NCBI RefSeq assembly: GCF_014202225.1
Contig: NZ_JACHGE010000006.1
Coordinates: forward strand, 62,001-126,000
Reading direction: 5' to 3'
DNA: 64,000 nt
From: Algibacter amylolyticus
Lineage (GTDB): Bacteria; Bacteroidota; Bacteroidia; Flavobacteriales; Flavobacteriaceae
Position 1 is the first letter of the stretch, and every line of letters starts with the position of its first letter. Of this stretch, positions 34,501-45,666 are shown one piece after another. The notes under the pieces were generated by a model. The model was given only the letters and a program-made list of their open reading frames with translations. It searched no databases and was not told where the DNA came from. The position numbers were made by a program, and so were the translations under genes.

Positions 34501-35577
34501 AAGTATAACAAGATTTTCCTTTAAAACTGAATTTTGAACAAGGGCATCTAAGTTTTTAAAACCTTTTCCTTCTGTTAATTTTACTATGCCTCCTAATCCT
34601 GTTGCTATCCACAACACATTATCTTTATCTTTATGGATATTTATTACAATATCATAATTAACCGTGTTTTTTTCATTTGGAGGATATACCAAGTTTATTT
34701 TTTCAAACTCCTGTAAACCCTCATTATACCTATACAACCCATTTCCCCATGTACCAATCCATAGGCTGTCTGTATTATCCAAATGAAGTGTTGGAAAATA
34801 ATCTGTTTCAATTCCAGTACTAAATTTTTTAATACTTAATTTTGTAAAATCTAGTTGAAAAATTTTTTTATTTTCTTGAACTCCATCAGACAATGTGCTT
34901 ATCCACAAACAATTACGTTTAGCATCCTCTACTACATCTGTTATAGTAGAAAGTTCTTCATCTAGTACAAATGAAAAAACTCGTTTTTCTGAAGGATCAT
35001 ACTTTTTTAAAGTATTTTTAGAGCCAAACCACATATTACCATAATCATCTTTTATGATACTAAGAACCTGTTTAAAAGGATAATGTTCCAACAATTCATT
35101 ATAAGTATTATTAATAACAAAAAGACCATTTTCGCTAGTTCCAACCCATATATTCCCATTGGAATCCTCATTAATTGCCCGAACTCTTAATGCTGCTCTT
35201 TCGTTACCTGTTAGCACAGTATTAAAATTATCTAACTCACCAGTTTCTAATGTTATTCTAGACAAACCACCACTCTTAGTTCCAATCCAAAGATTGTTCT
35301 TACTATCTATAAAAAGGGTTTCAATATTTTCATTATGAAGCCCAGGATAGTTTGGTCCTGGTTTTATAGTTGTATAACTATTGCCATCATATTTAATAAG
35401 CCCATTTTCTGATGCAATCCATTTAAAATTTAAAGAATCGCTTACGACCTGAGACACATAATTATGAGAGAGTCCTTGATCTGTTGAAATATAATCGATT
35501 AAATAATCCTGATTAAATTCTTGAGTATATCCTAAATAGGAATAAAAAAATAAAAATGTCAAGAACAACTTATGCAT
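31573..35577 (-). CDS. Hybrid two-component system regulator 1 (HTCS)
   Basis: A 1334-residue one-protein sensor and regulator spanning the inner membrane. Signal peptide, then ~14 Reg_prop-type propeller repeats (W-I-G-T-x-x-x-G-L patterns, residues ~25-650), a Y_Y_Y domain (~660-760), a membrane helix (~775-800, SPWAFLLYFVVFTLVITSFY), HisKA with phospho-accepting His823 in NISHEFRTP, HATPase (DNGAGMS; GIGLSFTKKIVE), a receiver with Asp1126 in CDIMMPVMDG, and a C-terminal AraC HTH ending KLQVNNG. The periplasmic propeller senses oligosaccharide and the HTH activates the PUL. It lies between blocks A and B. Candidate targets are the four 41-bp operators; the assignment is by proximity. Confidence 0.95.
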   Translation of the reverse strand: MHKLFLTFLFFYSYLGYTQEFNQDYLIDYISTDQGLSHNYVSQVVSDSLNFKWIASENGLIKYDGNSYTTIKPGPNYPGLHNENIETLFIDSKNNLWIGTKSGGLSRITLETGELDNFNTVLTGNERAALRVRAINEDSNGNIWVGTSENGLFVINNTYNELLEHYPFKQVLSIIKDDYGNMWFGSKNTLKKYDPSEKRVFSFVLDEELSTITDVVEDAKRNCLWISTLSDGVQENKKIFQLDFTKLSIKKFSTGIETDYFPTLHLDNTDSLWIGTWGNGLYRYNEGLQEFEKINLVYPPNEKNTVNYDIVINIHKDKDNVLWIATGLGGIVKLTEGKGFKNLDALVQNSVLKENLVILSILKKEKFWLGTLRNGLFIGDSLSSLNQVREIGNKKVLSIYEDNSIFYVGTPDECFLLNASGEKISSIKIPLATAYLAEKEGLIWVGTQQDGVILLDVSNPKNPVIGDQFTYNTEKKSLGSTRITSVVRDSDNNMWIGTYNGMYMYDYRNKEFVHHAEFFDESLPAIINVAFIDNGFIWLGTPEGLFKLKYINNTLKLIDKFSKADGLYNDFICGITSHDNILWLTTTTNLVRLNIKDKSFVEYGRNDGVYTSQFYIRSFYKDDASWIYTGGLGNLTYFQPDNIKKEIVENTDITLTHLYVNNEVVTPSNPKYEFVNLNKDFSYVEDIEFTHKEKSFAIGFASSNFANKVNNYRYKLEGNQDNWVNLKSQNEVHFVGLPPGNYKLLISSSKDLQQWSRPKPLNIKINYAPWLSPWAFLLYFVVFTLVITSFYYVLLRHSKLRNTLKKEQELSEAKFTFFTNISHEFRTPLTLITGPVKELISMTDLKTEVTEKLITVDKNATRLLNLINQLLDFRKAGHGLLKLNVSDGNFARFTEEVFLYFKEQAAEKNYHYEFSKSKDSIDFPFDRNKIEIVLCNIISNAFKFTKEGGTIKLSVSEEDNFCVLKLQDNGAGMSQEFQDKIFNRFFQIQTTNTFDFIGSGIGLSFTKKIVELHHGKIEVNSAINKGTEFIIKFPLSINYSVKDIDLDTKNTDKIEIYEKLDLDDLNIKNLDIEQKDNTILIVDDNKDIRKYIRQFLSPHYNILVAKNGKQCIKIASKENCDLILCDIMMPVMDGLTACKSLKSNISTSHIPVILLTARSSNMYEIKGLKTGADDFITKPFDPQIVKARIASLLENRSKTREYFLNKVRFEPTVSKVETGNFELEFINKVITAVEENLTNEEFGINSLIDICHMSQSTLYRKIKSLTGLSLTGFIRSIRLKKSAELILTENMKMADVAMQVGFNDYKYFKVSFTKQFGCLPSKYKSKIKLQVNNG

Positions 35578-35728
35578 GTATATAATTATTTTAATTTAGT
35601 GTGATAAATTACACCAAGTTTTATTTTATATATTATTTCTTTTGAAATTATATGATATATAACGATTAGTAAAATATTAATTTAATTAATATTTAAACTA
35701 AAACTACCTTGTTATTTAAATTTTCTTT

Positions 35729-37570
35729 TTATTCATCTTCCCACCATTGCCATACTTTCCTGTGTTTTTTTAAGTAGGCAATAGCCTCCATTCCGCCATA
35801 ATACCTAACGGCACCGGAGGGCATATGAATAACACAAACAGATCTATCATTTAATGAAGCATCTATATAGTCCTTATAATTATAGTCTTTAGCTATAAAT
35901 ACATTTCTAAATTGCAACAAATTTTTTCGCCATTTTACTACATTGCCATGAGCATCTCCATCTGCAATAATAGGTAAAACACCTTCCCAACGTTCTTTAT
36001 AAGGAAAATGTCTAACCCAATCTATATTTCCAAAATGCGCACCAGGTACGGCATTATAACCATTGCCACTACCCAAACCATCGTCATAAACCTTATACGC
36101 GTTTAGCATTGTATAATCTAATTCTGGGTAAAAAAGTGTGCTGCTTTTTAATTTTTTAATTGGGCGTATAACTTCACTTTTAAAACGTTTCCAAGTAAGT
36201 CCTGTTTGTCCAGCAAAATAAGCTATTTTATATATCTGTGCTTCTGATTCTGATAAGTTTGGTGGAATTATAAAATTAGAAACATGATCTGCTTTTTGTC
36301 TATTAGGCCATAACAACTTATGACTGTAATTTTCAGGTAATTCTAAAACCTCTAAAGGATATCCTTTTTGTTTTGCATACCTCCTATTATTCTCTACTTG
36401 GGAGCTTATACCTTTATTTAAATCAATCGTCTTTATATTTGATTTTACCCCAATCAAATTTATTTTCATATTAACTATAGAATCAATCATGCCTTCTCCT
36501 CCAGAAGGACTTTTTTGGTAGGATTGAAAAATGGAGTACTTGTTTTCTGGTATAATCTTTGTTTTTTGTTTTCGACTTTTTGAAGTAATAGCCGTTGTAG
36601 CATTTAATGTGAGTGCATTTAATGAAGAAACCGCGTAGTACGTACTATATAGTCTAGATTTCCATTTTGGTCTATCTCCAAAACCTCCATCGTAATTTTC
36701 AAGTGAATTTAACCAAATAATACATTTTTTAGTATTTTTAGGTTTAGCTCCCAATGCTTTTAAAGCTTGTATTGCAGACCAAGTATACCAAACATCTGCT
36801 TTATTACTAGTTTCTTTACTATCTGGACTATATTTAAACCCGCCTTCGTTTGTTTGACACGATTGAAGCCAAGCAATACATTTCTCTGTATTAGGGATTT
36901 CCTTGCCTAAACGCTTTAATGTTAAGATTGCATAACTAGTAATTATTAAATTTGTTTCGGCATTTTCAGAGGTAGGCGAATCTGTAACATCATCCACAAA
37001 AGCACCATTCTCTGCCTGTCGCTTTATTAAATAGTTTTCTACATACTCTTTATTTGAAACATTACCATCTAACAAATACAATGCTCCCAACATATGCCAC
37101 AACGATGGTATATCAAAAAAATGCCCCTTAGTATATCCTCTTACCTCTAAGTAATTTTTTCTTGGCTTAAATTTAATCTCCCAGTTCTGGTTTCGTTTTA
37201 CGCCAATTTCAAAATCTACATTGGTGCTATTAAAAAGTTTGTACAAATGAGCTTTTTGAAAAAAGGACCAATACCAAGGTCCATTTTTTCTAGAATTTAT
37301 CTCAATCCAAGATTTATTACCATTTTCAAAAGCTTCTTTTTCTCTTGGTATTTCTGCTCCAAGAATTTTAAGCGTATGCAAGGCTGGATAATTCCAAGCT
37401 AAATCTGTATATTCTTTATTATGTGGGCCAAAGGCACCGTTCTCTTTTTGATGATCTATTAAATAAGATACAACCGAAGAAGCATCAATATTTTTTTGCT
37501 GTGCAAAATTTACAAGAGAAATAAAGCATATAGAAAGAACAACTACATGTTTTGCAAACTTATTAATCAT
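35729..37570 (-). CDS. Exported terpenoid-cyclase/prenyltransferase-like fold fused to a PHP-like C-terminal region
   Basis: A 613-residue protein with signal peptide (ends near NFAQ, residue 24). Residues ~30-335 contain alpha-toroid repeats of the prenyltransferase/squalene oxidase type with Q-x-x-x-G-G/A-F motifs: HQKENGAFG, RQAENGAFV, CQTNEGGFKYS, LENYDGGFG. Residues ~365-613 differ: they include ADGDAHGNVVKWRKN, then RNVFIAKDYNYKDYI and NDRSVCVIH, recalling the end of PHP/CehA-type hydrolases, although the N-terminal HxH of PHP domains is not evident. It is the last gene of block B, 20 bp after a sulfatase. The function is not known; the fold resembles all-alpha toroids of polysaccharide lyases, but lyase residues were not recognised. 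Confidence 0.7.
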   Translation of the reverse strand: MINKFAKHVVVLSICFISLVNFAQQKNIDASSVVSYLIDHQKENGAFGPHNKEYTDLAWNYPALHTLKILGAEIPREKEAFENGNKSWIEINSRKNGPWYWSFFQKAHLYKLFNSTNVDFEIGVKRNQNWEIKFKPRKNYLEVRGYTKGHFFDIPSLWHMLGALYLLDGNVSNKEYVENYLIKRQAENGAFVDDVTDSPTSENAETNLIITSYAILTLKRLGKEIPNTEKCIAWLQSCQTNEGGFKYSPDSKETSNKADVWYTWSAIQALKALGAKPKNTKKCIIWLNSLENYDGGFGDRPKWKSRLYSTYYAVSSLNALTLNATTAITSKSRKQKTKIIPENKYSIFQSYQKSPSGGEGMIDSIVNMKINLIGVKSNIKTIDLNKGISSQVENNRRYAKQKGYPLEVLELPENYSHKLLWPNRQKADHVSNFIIPPNLSESEAQIYKIAYFAGQTGLTWKRFKSEVIRPIKKLKSSTLFYPELDYTMLNAYKVYDDGLGSGNGYNAVPGAHFGNIDWVRHFPYKERWEGVLPIIADGDAHGNVVKWRKNLLQFRNVFIAKDYNYKDYIDASLNDRSVCVIHMPSGAVRYYGGMEAIAYLKKHRKVWQWWEDE

Positions 37571-37589
37571 ATATAGTTCTATTTAAAAA

Positions 37590-39011
37590 TTACTGCTTGC
37601 TAAAAAACTCTACATCATAACGTGTGTTTTCAATTAACTGCTCTATTTTTTCAACAACATCTGGGTGCTTACTTGCTATATCATTAGTTTCTCCTATATC
37701 TGTGCTTAAATCGTAAAGTTCTAGTTTTGCATTTGGATTCTTTGCTATACCACTTCTAACAGCTTTCCAATTATCCATTCTTACAGCTTGACTTTCAAAT
37801 GAATTTCTTTTCTTAGGGTCGCCACCTTCTTTCCATCCATAATGGTACTTATAAAATTCCCAATATAGAAAATCATGTTCCTTTTGTTCTTTACCATGTA
37901 ATTCTGGAAGAAAAGAAATTCCATCTATATTTTTAGGAGGTTCTATTCCCGCAATTTCACAAGCGGATGGCAAGAAATCTGAAAAATCAGATATTAAATC
38001 ACTTGTTGTACCTGCTTTAATTTTACCTGGCCAACGCACAATCATTGGAGCTCTTACGCCGCCCTCGTAAAGGTCTCTTTTAAATCCTCGTGACGGACCA
38101 TTACAATCGTAATACTTATTTACATCGCGCGTTGGTCCATTATCACTTGAGAATATTACAATGGTATTTTCATCAATATTTAAACTTTTAAGCAACTCAA
38201 TTATTTTTCCAATATCGCCATCCATGCGAGTAATCATTGCCGCATAATTTTTAATTGGCTGTGGCATATCTAAATCTGAATAAGGTGCATCGTCAGGCAC
38301 TTGATACTTACTATGCGGAATCGTATAAGGCAGATATAGAAAGAAAGGTTCTTCTTTATTTTGCTTAACAAAATCCAATGCCTTATTAGTGAAAAGATCA
38401 TGACTATATTGTATCTCTTGCTTATTTACATTTTTTTCTAACGCATATTTCTCTTCATTTTCCCATAGGTATTCTGGATAATATTCGTGAGCATTACGCT
38501 GATCGAGATAACAAAAAGAATAATCAAAACCTTGGTTGTTTGGACCACCTACAGATTTTGGACCTCCTAATCCCCATTTCCCTATAACCCCAGTTTTATA
38601 ACCGTCATTTTTCAGGATTTCAGCAACTGTTACTGTACTATCTGGAATTGGTAAATTTCCTTCCTCTTTTATTGAAAAATTACCTCTTATGTAAGCATGA
38701 GCTGTATTCAACCCGGTCATAAGTACGCCTCTCGAAGGTGCACAAACCGTACTTCCTGAGTAATGTTGTGTAAATCGCATACCTTCATTAGCCATTCTAT
38801 CAAGCACAGGAGTTTTAATTATTTTTTGTCCATAACTTCCCAAATCTCCATAACCCATATCATCAGCAAGAATATATATAATGTTTGGTTTTACTGATGG
38901 TGCCTCTTGAGGTTGCGTATCAGATTTCTCCTTACACGACTGACCCAAAATAACTATAAGCCCCATAATTATTAATAGGTATTGACTTTTACAAATTTTA
39001 TTAATTATCAT
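37590..39011 (-). CDS. S1-family sulfatase (arylsulfatase A-like lipoprotein)
   Basis: A 473-residue sulfatase. N-terminal signal with a possible lipobox (ILGQSC, Cys26). Metal ligands ADDMGYGD at 49-56, maturation motif STVCAPSRG with Cys90 (C-x-P-x-R), GKWGLGG in place of the more usual GKWHLG, a histidine in YTIPHS, and FSSDNGPT. Substitution of Gly for His in GKWxLG is a point to check against relatives. It sits in block B, 20 bp before the terpenoid-cyclase-fold gene and 53 bp after the other sulfatase. The sulfate position targeted cannot be inferred. Confidence 0.92.
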   Translation of the reverse strand: MIINKICKSQYLLIIMGLIVILGQSCKEKSDTQPQEAPSVKPNIIYILADDMGYGDLGSYGQKIIKTPVLDRMANEGMRFTQHYSGSTVCAPSRGVLMTGLNTAHAYIRGNFSIKEEGNLPIPDSTVTVAEILKNDGYKTGVIGKWGLGGPKSVGGPNNQGFDYSFCYLDQRNAHEYYPEYLWENEEKYALEKNVNKQEIQYSHDLFTNKALDFVKQNKEEPFFLYLPYTIPHSKYQVPDDAPYSDLDMPQPIKNYAAMITRMDGDIGKIIELLKSLNIDENTIVIFSSDNGPTRDVNKYYDCNGPSRGFKRDLYEGGVRAPMIVRWPGKIKAGTTSDLISDFSDFLPSACEIAGIEPPKNIDGISFLPELHGKEQKEHDFLYWEFYKYHYGWKEGGDPKKRNSFESQAVRMDNWKAVRSGIAKNPNAKLELYDLSTDIGETNDIASKHPDVVEKIEQLIENTRYDVEFFSKQ

Positions 39012-39064
39012 TTCTTTATATTTTGTATTAATTGTTATAGGGTGTATTTATTGGTATTATATTT

Positions 39065-40540
39065 TTATTTTCTATCCTTACTTAATAAAGTTTTTTCCCA
39101 ATAGTTTAAGTATGCTTCATCAGAAATATCTGGAGAAAGTCCTTTTGCTTCCATTTTCTGTTTAAACTTACCCTGCATTAATTGATTTGCAAATTCTATT
39201 TCTTTTTGGTCCTCTGGATAAGTTCCTAAATCTGTTTCTTTTAACCATTTGTTTAGCTCATTTTCAAGTTTAGTCTTTTCAGAATTATGTGTTTCAGAAT
39301 CAGCCAAATTATGTAATTCAAAAGGATCGGCGCTCAAATCATAAAATTCTTCCGAAGGTCTAAATTTACTAAAGAATGGTGCTTGATCTGCATTAAGCTC
39401 TCCTTTCTTATACATCACTTGCATTAAGGTTAACACCGGGTAAAAATTCTTCTTATAGGCATTAAACTGAGTATAAGGCCTATCTGTATAATAATTTCGA
39501 ATGTATTTATATTTTTTACTTCTTACCATACGTATTCTGTCTACCGTCTCATCTCTACGATCTCTCATTGCATAAACATAGTCTCGTTGAGAATCACTTT
39601 GAAGAAAGTCTTTACTCTGAATGTATTCTGGAACCGTTGCATTGGCGATTTTCAAACTTGTAGTTGCTAGGTCTAAATTATTTATGAGTTGATCATTTAC
39701 AGTTCCTGGTTTTATTTTTCCTGGCCAACGCATTATAAAAGGTGTTTGGATGCCCGCATCATATAAAAACTGTTTTGATCTTACCATAGGTCTTCCTTGA
39801 TCTCCTATAAACATAACTACAGTGTTTTCAGAAAGGCCTTCTTTGTCCAATTTATTAAGTATTTCTCCAACCTCTTTGTCTACTTGTTGAACAGTTTCCA
39901 AATACATAGCCCAATCTTTTCTAGCAAGGGGATGATTAACATAATAAGGCGGAAGCTTTACATCCTTTGGATTTATTGGATGTACCGTATCCTTAACAAA
40001 AGGTCTATGTGGATACTTTATTTGAATCTGCGAAAAGAAAGGTTGTCCTGATTTTCGATTTTCCCATTGCTTACCATCAAAAAGATCTTCTTGTGTGTGG
40101 ATAAAATTATAATCCGTTTTACCCTTATTCGTCACATAATAGCCTGCATTCTTAAAGTATTCGTTAATAGGTTTAACATGATTAGGTAGTGAATCTTTAA
40201 ATTGTGTTCTATGTTGATGACAATTAATACTTGTAGGGTACATACCAGTAATCATAGACGATCTACTCACAGAACAAACAGCCGAAACTGTAAACATATT
40301 AGTATAACGCGCTCCTTGACTAGCGAGTTTGTCAAGATTAGGTGTGTAAATTAAATCATTTCCATAACACCCTAAATCTACACCTAAATCATCTGCTATA
40401 ATCCATAAAATATTGGGTTTTTTCTCTGATAAGGTTTTATTATCATTTAAAGCCTTACTATTTTTATCAGAACTTGAATTCAGACATGACGTCATTACAA
40501 GTAAAATTCCAATATTTAAATATTTAATTATTTTAAGCAT
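39065..40540 (-). CDS. S1-family sulfatase with CSVSR motif (heparan N-sulfatase-like)
   Basis: A 491-residue lipoprotein (lipobox MTSC, Cys19). Metal ligands ADDLGVDLGCYG at 49-60. The formylglycine site reads SAVCSVSRSS with Cys89, so the third position of C-x-(P/A)-x-R is Val. The block INCHQHRT after the active site is characteristic of the S1_8 group, which includes heparan N-sulfatase-like enzymes. FIGDQGRP replaces the usual SDNG block. Located in block B between GH2 and the other sulfatase. The enzyme class is secure; the substrate is open. Confidence 0.9.
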   Translation of the reverse strand: MLKIIKYLNIGILLVMTSCLNSSSDKNSKALNDNKTLSEKKPNILWIIADDLGVDLGCYGNDLIYTPNLDKLASQGARYTNMFTVSAVCSVSRSSMITGMYPTSINCHQHRTQFKDSLPNHVKPINEYFKNAGYYVTNKGKTDYNFIHTQEDLFDGKQWENRKSGQPFFSQIQIKYPHRPFVKDTVHPINPKDVKLPPYYVNHPLARKDWAMYLETVQQVDKEVGEILNKLDKEGLSENTVVMFIGDQGRPMVRSKQFLYDAGIQTPFIMRWPGKIKPGTVNDQLINNLDLATTSLKIANATVPEYIQSKDFLQSDSQRDYVYAMRDRRDETVDRIRMVRSKKYKYIRNYYTDRPYTQFNAYKKNFYPVLTLMQVMYKKGELNADQAPFFSKFRPSEEFYDLSADPFELHNLADSETHNSEKTKLENELNKWLKETDLGTYPEDQKEIEFANQLMQGKFKQKMEAKGLSPDISDEAYLNYWEKTLLSKDRK

Positions 40541-40568
40541 ATTGCGTGGTGTTTAGTTTATTAGGGAT

Positions 40569-43814
<3,246 letters not shown>

Positions 43815-43842
43815 TTAAATTAAAAGATGGAATATATTTCCC

Positions 43843-45144
43843 CTATTTATTTACAACCAGTTTTTTAATACTATCTCCATTACTATCTCCCTTTATTCTA
43901 ACAACATAAACACCATTATTTAAGTTTGAGATATTAATCTTGCTATCTATAATTTCATTTGATTGTAAAACTAGTTTACCTGTAATGTTATAAACACTAA
44001 CAGAAGACGCTAATTGATTCAAGCTATTAACATAAAGCACATCTCCTTTAGTTGGGTTTGGATATATTTTAAAAGCTTTGTCATTTGTTACTCCATCTTC
44101 AATATTTAAAGTTACATAGCTAAATTCAGATGCAACATTATCAATAGTTACTGTATCCCCAGCTTCTGCATCTCCTCGAAATCTAAGTCTAAAAAGAATC
44201 TTATTAAATGGTTGAGAAACTGCTTTACTAATTTCTATGGTTTCCCATGTGTTTATAGCATCTATACCTATTGATCCTGAGTTTATGGTTTCAACAGTAT
44301 TATTTGCCGCATCAAAAGTCCTTATAGAAACTTGAAATTGTGCACCAGCATTTGTAGCCATAGCATCTAATTGAGCCGTAACTTCTGATGGATTTACAGT
44401 TTGTCCAAAATCAAAAACCACATTATCTATACTATTACCCTGAGAGGTTATAGGTCCATCAAAAGCAATTTGAATTGCATTTGCACTTCCATTTCCTGCA
44501 ACAGCAGTTGGACTGCTCATAGATACATCTGAACCGTTTAAAGTCCAATCATCCAAAGGGCCTGTTTCAAAATCTGGATTACTAACGTATGCACTTTCTG
44601 ATGTTATTGTTATTAATGTTATTGTTATGCTATCAATTTTAAGCGTTCCAGTAACACCTGTAGCTGCATTTTTATTTGCTCTTAATGAGAACCTTTCAAT
44701 TCCGCCATCCGTATTATCTGTGTTTCTAGGCACATCAAATTCAAATGTAGACATTCCATTGCCAGCAGTAACTATAGGCATTGTAAATGCTATAGACTCT
44801 GCAGCTGTAAAACTAATACTTCCTTCATCTAAATTTACAAATTGCCATTTATCGTTATCTGTAGCATTTTCTGCAACTATGGTAACTCTAATTATTTGAT
44901 TAGCAGCAACTGCTAATAATGGAGCAAAAAATTCGCTTCTTATTTGAGGAAACCCTGTGCCCACTCCTTTGCCCTCAGCAAATAAGAAACCACCCGATGG
45001 GTTTGGTGATGCTACGGATATATCTAATCCTCCATCTGTCCATCCCTCTGTATTATTATCTACATCAAAAGTGTAATCGTTTAATTGTCCTATTGCTAAA
45101 AAAGGTAATACCATTAAAATACATAAAATTGTAATTTTTTTCAT
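43843..45144 (-). CDS. Secreted T9SS protein with carbohydrate-binding-like beta-sandwich domains
   Basis: A 433-residue exported protein: signal peptide (ends near residue 19, LAIGQ), two jelly-roll-like regions (residues ~20-175 with FDVDNNTEGWTDGGLD; ~185-335 with NPDFETGPLDDWTLNGSD) and a C-terminal T9SS sorting domain (~350-433, YPNPTKGD...LNNGVYVVRI). The F-x-x-G-x-x-x-W openings are those of galactose-binding-like and CBM4/9-like modules. No catalytic motif is seen, so it may bind glycan on the surface. It is the first gene of block B, 242 bp downstream of the promoter box of operator copy 4. Confidence 0.78.
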   Translation of the reverse strand: MKKITILCILMVLPFLAIGQLNDYTFDVDNNTEGWTDGGLDISVASPNPSGGFLFAEGKGVGTGFPQIRSEFFAPLLAVAANQIIRVTIVAENATDNDKWQFVNLDEGSISFTAAESIAFTMPIVTAGNGMSTFEFDVPRNTDNTDGGIERFSLRANKNAATGVTGTLKIDSITITLITITSESAYVSNPDFETGPLDDWTLNGSDVSMSSPTAVAGNGSANAIQIAFDGPITSQGNSIDNVVFDFGQTVNPSEVTAQLDAMATNAGAQFQVSIRTFDAANNTVETINSGSIGIDAINTWETIEISKAVSQPFNKILFRLRFRGDAEAGDTVTIDNVASEFSYVTLNIEDGVTNDKAFKIYPNPTKGDVLYVNSLNQLASSVSVYNITGKLVLQSNEIIDSKINISNLNNGVYVVRIKGDSNGDSIKKLVVNK

Positions 45145-45385
45145 AATCTGTTTTAGTTTTTAATTAATAATTTGTTCTTAGTTAATAACCTATTTAGATA
45201 GATTAATTGTAAAAGATAAAATCCTTAACTAAATGCTTAATTTCAAAAACTTATAAAAACAACGACTGTTTTCTTTTAGCGAGAAACATTAAAAATTTAA
45301 ACTTTCTTAATAATTTATTTTAAAATAAATCAAGATTGTCGCTTAGATTTTCTAACAAGTAAATAATTGAGGTATTTTAGATATT

Positions 45386-45454
45386 CAAATATAAATTGCA
45401 CCTGCCAATTTTATTAGGTCAAATGATGCAATCAATAGGGCGTATTAACCAAAA
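45386..45454 (-). promoter_or_regulatory. Operator and promoter of block B (motif copy 4)
   Basis: Operator ATTAGGTCAAATGATGCAAT (45413-45432) continuing CAATAGGGCGTATTAACCAAAA to 45454. The box CAAATATA (minus strand TATATTTG) lies at 45386-45393, 26 bp from the operator TTTG (45420-45423), as in the other three copies. The leader to the first gene (45144) is about 240 bp, longer than for susC. The other part of the 522-bp gap 45145-45666 contains only the weak hairpin at 45520-45536. Confidence 0.72.
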
Positions 45455-45519
45455 GACTCCTTATTCCTTTTAAAATCTATATATTCTTAAATTCAAATCA
45501 TTTTAAATTCATATAAAAT

Positions 45520-45536
45520 AGGCTTAGTCTAAGCCT
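45520..45536 (-). terminator. Weak hairpin after block C
   Basis: AGGCTTA/TAAGCCT with a 3-nt loop; on the minus strand it is followed by ATTTTATATG. It lies 130 bp beyond the sulfatase stop at 45667, a sensible place to end block C. The T run is poor. Confidence 0.4.
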
Positions 45537-45666
45537 GCTGTTATAAAATAATTAATCAAACATTTTATATAAATACATTTCTCAACTATGTGCTTTTTTG
45601 GAATATTTTAAAGCTTAATCAACGTGAAAAAATTACTATTTCGCTATCTCTATAATGCTAATAATC

